A stretch of 52,598 nt of DNA from Parageobacillus caldoxylosilyticus NBRC 107762. GTDB lineage: Bacteria; Bacillota; Bacilli; Bacillales; Anoxybacillaceae. Below, piece after piece: positions 8,150-14,701 of the stretch (position 1 is the first letter of the stretch; each line of letters opens with the position of its first letter). The position numbers and the translations under genes are program-made. The notes below the pieces were generated by a model, which did not search any database, was not told the origin of the DNA, and saw nothing but the letters and a program-made list of their open reading frames with translations. The DNA is taken from NCBI RefSeq assembly GCF_000632715.1, contig NZ_BAWO01000047.1:1-52598 (forward strand), given 5' to 3'.

Positions 8150-9142
8150 ATGAGTTTTATTCGTACATTGCATGGAGATATTCATCCTGAGCAGTTAGGA
8201 TTTACTTATTCTCATGAGCACATTGTTTGTCGCCCGCCATATTGGCAAGAAAAAGGAGAAGACGATTTATTGCTGGATGATAAGGAAAAATCATTGAAAG
8301 ACGTTTTAGACTTTGCTAAACATGGCGGTAATGCGCTTGTGGATGCTACTGCAGTAGATTATGGAAGAGATGTAGAAGCTGTTGCAGATATTGCAAAAAA
8401 AGCGAAAATCCACATTATTGGGACAGCAGGTTTTAATAAAAGCTTTTTATGGGGAGCTAAACTGGAAGAAAAAATACAAAAAGTAGTCGGTCCTTATGCT
8501 ACCTACTATGAGTGGATTGAAACAGCAACTGTAAATGAACTGGCGGAATTTGTCATCCAAGAAGTAGAGGAAGGGCTTGAAGGAACATCTTATAAAGGTG
8601 GACAAGTGAAATTCGGAACAGGTTACAACCGAATCACTCCTTTAGAAGAAAAAACAATACGTGCCGTCGCCAGAGCACATCACGCAACAAAAGCACCGAT
8701 TCATTCCCATACGGAAGCAGGTACGATGGCCCTCGAACAAATCGAAATTTTGCGAAGCGAAGGGGTTGATTTGTCTAATGTAAGCTTCGGTCATATGGAC
8801 CGAAATCCCGATCCTTATTACCATGAACAAATAGCTAAAACTGGTGCTTATCTCTGTTTTGATGGTATTGGAAAGATAAAGTATGCTCCGGAAAGTACAA
8901 GAATCCATTGCATTTTAGAACTTGTCCGCAAAGGATACGAAAAACAAATACTAGTGAGTGGAGATACGGCAAGAAAATCATATTATAAACATTATGATTA
9001 CGGACTTGGTTTAGAGTATATCATTTCTAAATGGGTTCCAAGATTTGTCGATGAAGCTAATCGTGCAGGCTTTGACGGTGAAAAACTAATTTATCTATTT
9101 TTTGTAGAAAACCCTTCCCGTTGCTTTACATTTAAAAAGTAG
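8150..9142 (+). CDS. phosphotriesterase-family hydrolase, probable phospho-lactonase
   Basis: A 330-residue TIM-barrel metallohydrolase of the phosphotriesterase (COG1735) family. Visible metal ligands are the HEH pair (YSHEHIVCRP, about residue 23), the bridging-Lys strand GGQVKFGTGYN, the His pair in IHSHTEAGT and GHMDRNPD, and a late Asp in VSGDTARK. COG1735 members of Mycoplasma synoviae and Streptococcus agalactiae hydrolyse five-carbon phospho-furanolactones, and such genes often accompany UlaA-type PTS. A role in opening the phosphorylated imported lactone is therefore inferred. ATG 8150 is the start because CTGGAGGTG precedes it; the longer in-frame GTG 8129 lacks a site. A 100-base gap from the IIC gene shows no terminator. 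Confidence 0.85.
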   Translation: MSFIRTLHGDIHPEQLGFTYSHEHIVCRPPYWQEKGEDDLLLDDKEKSLKDVLDFAKHGGNALVDATAVDYGRDVEAVADIAKKAKIHIIGTAGFNKSFLWGAKLEEKIQKVVGPYATYYEWIETATVNELAEFVIQEVEEGLEGTSYKGGQVKFGTGYNRITPLEEKTIRAVARAHHATKAPIHSHTEAGTMALEQIEILRSEGVDLSNVSFGHMDRNPDPYYHEQIAKTGAYLCFDGIGKIKYAPESTRIHCILELVRKGYEKQILVSGDTARKSYYKHYDYGLGLEYIISKWVPRFVDEANRAGFDGEKLIYLFFVENPSRCFTFKK

Positions 9143-9151
9143 GTGAAATCG

Positions 9152-9883
9152 ATGAACTTCGCTTTAGAAAATTCATTCGAGATAGGTAACAAAATTACGA
9201 AATCAAGCATTGTTATCATGCCTATAGGTGCAGTAGAAGCCCATGGCCCACATCTTCCGTTATGTACCGATACCATTTTGGCAGAACGTCTTGCCTGTCG
9301 GTTGGCAGAAAAGGTTGCAGGATTTGTCCTCCCTGCCATTTCATACGGACAGGTATGGAGTTTACGCGATTTTCCTGGTAGTATATCTATTTCCAATGAG
9401 ACGTTGATTCGTTTATTGGTCGAAATTGGAACGAGTTTATATAAACAAGGATTTCGGATTTGGGCGATGGTCAACGGTCATCTTGGCAATCAAATAGCGT
9501 TAAAAGAAGCAGCAAGAATATTATATGATCAATTTCCTGATTTTAAAATCTTTTATTTTTTCTATCCCGGTATGAACAAAGTTGTCAATGAAATACGGGA
9601 AACGGAGACGATTCATTCCGTCTATTTTCATGCTTGTGAAATTGAAACATCGATTATGCTTTATTTAGCTGAAGAATATGTAGACATGAGTAGAGCCATT
9701 TGTGATATTCCGAATATAGATGAGGAAGCGGACGTGAGTCCAACGCCATGGAAAACATTTACTCAAACAGCGGTGTTAGGGGATGCAACGAAAGCAACAA
9801 AAGAAAAAGGAAAAATAATTGTAGAAACAGCTTTGAACAAAATGGCATATATGTTAAGGAGAGCACAAAATGAGGCTATTTAA
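9152..9883 (+). CDS. creatininase-family amidohydrolase
   Basis: A 243-residue metal-dependent hydrolase of the creatininase fold. The signature GAVEAHGPHLPLCTDT supplies Glu29, His31 and Asp40 with the exact 2 and 9 spacing of the creatininase metal site. NGHLGNQ gives the next His and HACEIETS the late acidic ligand. Family members cleave cyclic or linear amides (creatinine, formamides); one works in riboflavin/F420 biosynthesis. Inside a PTS operon it suggests that the imported compound or an intermediate carries an amide or lactam/lactone ring. ATG 9152 is chosen with AGGTGA 6 bases before it. It starts 9 bases after the lactonase stop and overlaps the aldolase start by 14 bases. Confidence 0.82.
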   Translation: MNFALENSFEIGNKITKSSIVIMPIGAVEAHGPHLPLCTDTILAERLACRLAEKVAGFVLPAISYGQVWSLRDFPGSISISNETLIRLLVEIGTSLYKQGFRIWAMVNGHLGNQIALKEAARILYDQFPDFKIFYFFYPGMNKVVNEIRETETIHSVYFHACEIETSIMLYLAEEYVDMSRAICDIPNIDEEADVSPTPWKTFTQTAVLGDATKATKEKGKIIVETALNKMAYMLRRAQNEAI

Positions 9884-10598
9884 TATAAAGCGGTTTCAAG
9901 ATCAGCTGCTGCTCAATGTTTTAGCGAAGGACGGAAAAAACGCTGCCGATCTTTTGGAAGCATCAGATGGCTTTTGTGTACCAGGGATTGCAGCAGCGGA
10001 TTTTGCTACAATTGAGGAAGCCGTTGAGACGGTGAAAAGTATTAAACAATCATCGCCAGTTGTCAGTATCGGTCTTGGTGGTGGAGGAAAGTTTGATGAA
10101 TGGAAACGAGTTGTTGATATAGCTGTTAGGAGCAATCCGGAACATATCAATCAGCCATTGGAAAGAGCCCTTTTTGCCAAGGGGTTTTTAGCAGCAAAGC
10201 AATATTTTCCTATTATTACTGCTCTTATCTCTCCATCTGGGGAGGTTGGTTTTGTAAAAATACCAACAGGAAAAAAGATAAAAGTAGAGCCATTATTAGA
10301 ATTGGCTGCTGCCTGCGGGGTTGAATCCATAAAAGTCATGCCAATGAAAGGGCTCGATCACCTAGAAGAACTTCTTTTCATTGCCAAAGAAGCAGCCAAA
10401 AGAGGAATAAGAGCCATTGAGCCAGCGGGCGGTATTAAAGTTCACCATCTTCCTGTTTTATACAAAGAGATAAGAAAAATAAATATTGAATTATTTATGC
10501 CGCACGTATTTGGAGATGTATTACAAGGCAAGGGAGAATCGAATCCAAGTAGGGTCAAAGAAATTTTTCTACAACTAAAAGGAGTGATCAGCTCGTGA
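9870..10598 (+). CDS. KDGP aldolase family protein (DgaF-like)
   Basis: A 242-residue TIM-barrel protein of the DgaF/DagF family (2-dehydro-3-deoxy-6-phosphogluconate aldolase of the D-glucosaminate pathway). Family features are the start LLLNVLAKDGKNA, VSIGLGGGG, the HINQPLERA helix, LISPSGEVGFVKIPTG, the probable Schiff-base Lys region ESIKVMPMKGLDH, and AIEPAGGIKVHHLP near the end. It would split a phosphorylated 2-keto-3-deoxy acid into pyruvate and glyceraldehyde-3-phosphate, closing the pathway. No DgaE-type (PLP) ammonia-lyase is present, so the upstream chemistry differs from D-glucosaminate use. AGGAGAG precedes the ATG, inside the creatininase gene. Confidence 0.82.
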   Translation: MRLFNIKRFQDQLLLNVLAKDGKNAADLLEASDGFCVPGIAAADFATIEEAVETVKSIKQSSPVVSIGLGGGGKFDEWKRVVDIAVRSNPEHINQPLERALFAKGFLAAKQYFPIITALISPSGEVGFVKIPTGKKIKVEPLLELAAACGVESIKVMPMKGLDHLEELLFIAKEAAKRGIRAIEPAGGIKVHHLPVLYKEIRKINIELFMPHVFGDVLQGKGESNPSRVKEIFLQLKGVISS

Positions 10599-11338
10599 TC
10601 GAACGTTATTTTCAAAAGGTCAACGAACGTTTGGGACTCGTTTTAAAACATGAAAAGGACAATCTAAAAAAAGCTGCTTATGTAGTAAGTGAAGCCGTTC
10701 AGAAAGGTGGAATTATTCAACTGTTCGGATGTGGTCACTCCCACATTTTAACGGAAGAAGTTTTTTACCGTGCTGGAGGACTTGTACCAATTAAACCAAT
10801 ATTTTTTGAACCCCTTATGCTTCATGAGGGGGCGGTCCGTTCGTCCATGTTGGAGAGAATGAATGATTTCGCAAAGAATTTTATAGATTCTGAGGATATC
10901 CGTCCTGAAGACGTGTTTTTTGTTTTGTCCACATCGGGGCGTAACCCAGTTCCGATTGATGTTGCGCTGACGGCTAAAGAGAAGGGGGCTTATACGATAG
11001 CCATTACATCCTTGGAATATTCAAAGTGCCAGCCCTCACGGCATAAAAGTGGTAAGTTGTTATACGAGGTAGTGGATCTTGTTATTAATAATTATTCCGT
11101 GAAAGGTGACGCAATTTTATCCCACGAAAGTGTTTCCGTTCCGTTTTCTCCTACCTCTACTGTTGTAGGAAGCGCGATTTTAAATGCTATCTTTGCTGAA
11201 ACTATTGTCTTAATGGCGGAAAACGGTTTGGAACCACCGATCTTTTTAAGTGGTAATATGGAAGGAGCGGATGAACATAACAACAGATTAATTGCAAAAT
11301 ACAAAGAAAGAATTCCTATTTTAGTAGGGGCAAGTTAA
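10595..11338 (+). CDS. SIS-domain sugar isomerase-like protein (UPF0309 type)
   Basis: A 247-residue protein with a single SIS phosphosugar-binding domain. Visible motifs are IIQLFGCGHSHILTEEVFYRAGG (split here at CGHSH) and the phosphosugar Ser/Thr loop LSTSGRNPVPIDV. AKEKGAYTIAITS is the second beta-alpha unit. It resembles the UPF0309 sugar isomerase-domain proteins found next to PTS and N-acetylglucosamine-type genes, and could isomerise an aldose- or ketose-phosphate intermediate. A GTG start overlaps the aldolase stop (GTGA) with AAAGGAG 10 bases upstream. It is the last gene of the operon; a terminator follows after about 35 bases. Confidence 0.82.
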   Translation: MIERYFQKVNERLGLVLKHEKDNLKKAAYVVSEAVQKGGIIQLFGCGHSHILTEEVFYRAGGLVPIKPIFFEPLMLHEGAVRSSMLERMNDFAKNFIDSEDIRPEDVFFVLSTSGRNPVPIDVALTAKEKGAYTIAITSLEYSKCQPSRHKSGKLLYEVVDLVINNYSVKGDAILSHESVSVPFSPTSTVVGSAILNAIFAETIVLMAENGLEPPIFLSGNMEGADEHNNRLIAKYKERIPILVGAS

Positions 11339-11804
11339 CAGTATAGTTTAAAATGTCTCGTTTTTTCCTTAGCAAAGGATTGCCGTTGAAGATGCGGCAA
11401 TCCTTTTTAATATCCATTGCTTCTAGAGCAAACCACATCCAGCGATAAAACCTCCAGACCATCGCTATAAACAGCGAATACCCAACAAATGAATATATAT
11501 GCTTCCATTCGAAGCTGTGGACAAACCATCCTATTGTCTCTGCCTGTTTTTCGATCCATGTCATTAGCAGGCCCATTGTGATGAGAAAACCTCCTCGTTG
11601 CCATGGATGAAACCTTGCCATTACATAAAGAAAAAAAGTGACAAAGAGCGGAAGGCCGATTAAGGTGAAGATTTCCGTTGTTAATGTTAAGTCACTATGA
11701 AAAGAAGTTTGGATCGCTTCCGACGTGAAAATAGGAGGGAAGAGCTGGAATTTGCTATGGAATATTGAATATTGGCCGCTTTGAGATTTGCTTAAAAGTA
11801 ATCT
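11316..11804 (-). pseudogene. truncated multi-pass membrane protein gene
   Basis: A minus-strand frame stays open from 11804 (just after a TAG) down to 11316 but has no ATG, GTG or TTG before position 11621. The upstream part nevertheless reads as protein: SIFHSKFQLFPPIF, EIFTLIGLPLFVTFFLYVMA. Three or more hydrophobic segments follow, with GLLMTWIEKQAETIGWF and YSFVGYSLFIAMVWRFYRWM. This pattern recalls small Bacillaceae membrane proteins of the CBO0543 type, a tentative match. The 5' end has been lost, and the 3' end runs through the terminator at 11374-11408, so it is probably truncated on both sides by the acquisition of the flanking PTS loci. Confidence 0.55.
11374..11408 (+). terminator. 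terminator of the sugar-acid PTS operon
   Basis: AAAGGATTGCCG and CGGCAATCCTTT form a perfect stem around a 9-base loop and are followed by T residues. It closes the operon that starts at 3873. Confidence 0.85.
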
Positions 11805-11917
11805 CTAGACATTTGCTGTGTGATGAGGGAACCATCTCTAATTTTTCTTTGCATATATTGCCTATATTGTTGTTAAATACGTTAATGGAGAGATTATGGC
11901 AATGGGGGATAAGGATA

Positions 11918-12646
11918 ATGAAGTTTGAAGAAAAAGTGCAATTTTATGCCGATAAGCTAAATGATACAGAAGATCAAATTGTCGAGTATATTTTGCAACA
12001 CCGTCACGAAGTCACTAACATGTCCATTCAGAAATTAGCAGAAAATTTGTATACGGTCCCTAATACGATTGTCCGCTTGGCAAAAAAACTAGGATATAAA
12101 GGGTTTTCAGAATTAAAAGCGGCGTTAGTATTAGAAAATCAGGCGGAAATGGTGCAGATGACGGAAGTGCCGTTACATATATTGAAAACATATGAGATGA
12201 TGGACATCGATACGATAGATGTGGCAGTGCGGAAAATGCATGAATCTAAGCGAGTTTTATTCTACGGAATAGGAGACTCGGCATATTTTTGTGAAATGAT
12301 GGCAAAAAATTTACGATGTGTCGGCAAACAGGCGGAATTTTTTACACAGCGGCATGACATGATTTATAGTGCGGACCGCTGCGACCAGAAAGATCTTCTT
12401 TTTGTTATTAGTTTATCCGGAGAAACAAAACAAGTGCTGGAAGCGGTGACAATTGCGAAACAAAGAGGAGTTTTTATCATCAGCATGACGCATTTAAGCG
12501 AAAATTCGCTTGCCAATTTGGCCGATCTGCGTCTTTATTGTTGGGCTCCTAAACAGTTTTTGAATAAGTATGATATTACGGATCGAACTTCATTATTGAT
12601 TATGTTAAGAAAAATAAGCGAACGTTATTGGCAAATGTATGGATGA
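11918..12646 (+). CDS. MurR/RpiR-family transcriptional regulator
   Basis: A 242-residue DNA-binding regulator. Residues 1-75 form the HTH_6 domain (NMSIQKLAENLYTVPNTIVRLAKKLG, split by the turn at Tyr-Thr) and residues about 100-235 the SIS sugar-phosphate sensor (RVLFYGIGDSAYFCEMMA, VISLSGETKQVLEAV). Such proteins sense phosphosugars made by the adjacent PTS, so it likely controls the PTS IIABC and alpha-mannosidase genes downstream; E. coli mngAB uses a GntR regulator (MngR) instead. The frame is open from 11765, but that extension is non-family sequence. ATG 11918 starts the conserved part, preceded by GGGGATAAGG. Confidence 0.88.
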   Translation: MKFEEKVQFYADKLNDTEDQIVEYILQHRHEVTNMSIQKLAENLYTVPNTIVRLAKKLGYKGFSELKAALVLENQAEMVQMTEVPLHILKTYEMMDIDTIDVAVRKMHESKRVLFYGIGDSAYFCEMMAKNLRCVGKQAEFFTQRHDMIYSADRCDQKDLLFVISLSGETKQVLEAVTIAKQRGVFIISMTHLSENSLANLADLRLYCWAPKQFLNKYDITDRTSLLIMLRKISERYWQMYG

Positions 12647-12698
12647 TGTGTATAAATACACAAACAGTATGGTTTCCGTAGGCAATGTTGTGAAAAAG

Positions 12699-12728
12699 TA
12701 AGAAGATTTCCGTCTTCTTATTTTTTTT
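12699..12728 (+). terminator. terminator after the RpiR-type regulator
   Basis: TAAGAAGA and TCTTCTTA form an 8-base perfect stem with loop TTTCCG, followed by eight T residues. It separates the regulator from the PTS gene, so the latter may have its own promoter or depend on read-through. Confidence 0.8.
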
Positions 12729-12777
12729 ATTTTATAATAAAAGCCGATAAGGGGGATTAGGAAAGGGTGTGAAGGGA

Positions 12778-14688
12778 ATGGAACTGAGGAAGTTGACGAA
12801 TGTTCATTTAATTGATGTCGGTGTAGCGTTATCGACAAAGGAAGAAGTAATTTGGTATTTGACTGAGAAGTTAGCGCAGGAAGGGAAATTACATTCTGCA
12901 GAAGAGTTTTACCAAGATGTATTAAAACGCGAAGCGTTATCTCCAACCGGACTGGAAGCAGGACTGGCGATTCCACACGGAAAGTCGCGTGCAGTGAAAT
13001 CCGCTTCCTTTGCTGTTGCCAAGTTGAAGAAGCCAATTGAAAACTGGGAGAGCATCGTTGAACACAATAAAGTCAGTCTTGTCTTTTTGTTAGCGATTCC
13101 AGAAGAAGAAGCGGGATCGACCCACATTGAGCTGCTTGCGGAGCTGGCAAAAAGGCTTTCTCATGCCGAATATCGAAAGCGGTTACAAAATTGTGCAAGC
13201 GCCGAAGAACTATATGATGCGTTAGATGATGTAGAGGAGAAAAACGAGAACGAAATGGTGCCATCTGCCCAAACCATCGTTGCGGTGACGGCGTGTCCGG
13301 CAGGCATTGCCCACACGTATATGGCAGCCGAGGCATTGCAAAAAGCGGGGCAAGAACTTGGTGTTACTGTTTATGTTGAAAAGCAGGGAGCAAATGGCAT
13401 TGAAGACCGCCACACGGATGAACAGCTGCAAAAAGCAGATGCAGCCATTTTCGCCGCGGATGTAGCGGTAAAAAATGAGGAGAGGTTCTCCCATCTTCCA
13501 ATCTACCGCACGACGGTGGCTGCACCGTTAAAAGATGCAAAAGAAGTGATTCAAAAGGCGCTAGAAGCAGCAAAAACGAAGGAGAAAACAGAATACAAGC
13601 CGCAAAAAAGAGAACGTCAATCGGAAACTGTATCATGGAAAACCGAGGTAAAAAATTCTATTTTAACAGGTATTTCTCACATTATCCCGATCATTGTGGC
13701 GGGAGGAATGATTTTAGCTTTTACCGTTTTGGTAGCACAGGCGTTCCATTTGCAACAGTTGTATGATACAGAAAATTCATGGTTATGGATGCTTCGGAAA
13801 TTAGGCGGAAATATGCTTGGAACGCTGATGATCCCTGTCTTATCTGCGTACATGGCTTACGCTATCGCCGATAAACCGGCATTAGGTCCAGGTTTTGCCG
13901 CAGGGATTGCCGCAAGTATGATTAACAGTGGATTTTTGGGAGGAATGCTCGGCGGATTTTTGGCAGGTTACTTTATGAAACTGTTGAAGAAACAGTTGCC
14001 GCCGAAAGGAGCGTTTTCCGGATTTATCAGCTTTTGGGTGTATCCAGTTGTAGGCTCACTTGTTGTTGGAATATTGATGCTGTTTGTGATTGGAAAACCG
14101 GTTGCGGGGTTAAACAATTTATTGCTGCATTGGCTAGACAATCTTTCAGGAAGCAATGCCATTATTCTTGGCGCGATTTTAGGAATCATGGTTTCCTTCG
14201 ATTTAGGGGGGCCTGTCAATAAGGCCGCCTATACGTTCTGCATCGGTGCGATGGCCAGCGGCAATTTTATTCCGTACGCCGCTTTTGCCTCGGTAAAAAT
14301 GGTTTCTGCTTTCTCCGTAACAGCAGCCACATTGTTATTTAAACGTTATTTTGAAGAGTACGAGCGCGAAGTTGGTAAATCAACTTGGATTCTTGGTTTG
14401 GCCGGTATTACCGAAGGTGCCATTCCGTTTATGATTAACGATCCTATCCGGGTGATCCCATCCCTTTGCATTGGTTCTGCTATTACAGGAGCGATCGTAA
14501 CCGCGTCTCATATCGGTCTAAACGTTCCGGGAGCAGGAATTTTCTCCTTGTTTGTGCTGCAAGGTGCACCTTTATGGAAAGCCGGAATGATTTGGCTAGG
14601 CGCAGCGCTTATCGGCGCATTTATTTCCATGATACTTTTAGTGGTTACTCGTATTCATAAATTAAAGAAGCAACAAGGGTTAAGTTAG
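12778..14688 (+). CDS. mngA: PTS fructose/mannosylglycerate-type EIIABC
   Basis: A 636-residue fused transporter that imports and phosphorylates a sugar. IIA occupies residues 1-145 with His67 (GLAIPHGKS), IIB about 165-260 with Cys173 (TACPAGIAHTYMAAEAL), and IIC about 290-630 with eight or more hydrophobic segments and the FDLGGPVNKAAYTF and GITEGAIPFMINDP signatures. The IIA-IIB-IIC order and size match E. coli MngA/HrsA (2-O-alpha-mannosyl-D-glycerate) and FruA-2 proteins. The GH38 mannosidase 13 bases downstream favours an alpha-mannoside. ATG 12778 lies 10 bases after GGAAAGGG; GTG 12769 is an alternative. The gene symbol rests on this context and is not proved. Confidence 0.85.
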   Translation: MELRKLTNVHLIDVGVALSTKEEVIWYLTEKLAQEGKLHSAEEFYQDVLKREALSPTGLEAGLAIPHGKSRAVKSASFAVAKLKKPIENWESIVEHNKVSLVFLLAIPEEEAGSTHIELLAELAKRLSHAEYRKRLQNCASAEELYDALDDVEEKNENEMVPSAQTIVAVTACPAGIAHTYMAAEALQKAGQELGVTVYVEKQGANGIEDRHTDEQLQKADAAIFAADVAVKNEERFSHLPIYRTTVAAPLKDAKEVIQKALEAAKTKEKTEYKPQKRERQSETVSWKTEVKNSILTGISHIIPIIVAGGMILAFTVLVAQAFHLQQLYDTENSWLWMLRKLGGNMLGTLMIPVLSAYMAYAIADKPALGPGFAAGIAASMINSGFLGGMLGGFLAGYFMKLLKKQLPPKGAFSGFISFWVYPVVGSLVVGILMLFVIGKPVAGLNNLLLHWLDNLSGSNAIILGAILGIMVSFDLGGPVNKAAYTFCIGAMASGNFIPYAAFASVKMVSAFSVTAATLLFKRYFEEYEREVGKSTWILGLAGITEGAIPFMINDPIRVIPSLCIGSAITGAIVTASHIGLNVPGAGIFSLFVLQGAPLWKAGMIWLGAALIGAFISMILLVVTRIHKLKKQQGLS

Positions 14689-14701
14689 AGAGGTGGATAG
14701 A

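Noticed and set aside
11765-11917. 51-codon N-terminal extension of the RpiR-type regulator
   Set aside because: The extension is not family-like, has no ribosome binding site, and overlaps the antisense remnant frame; the HTH domain begins at ATG 11918.
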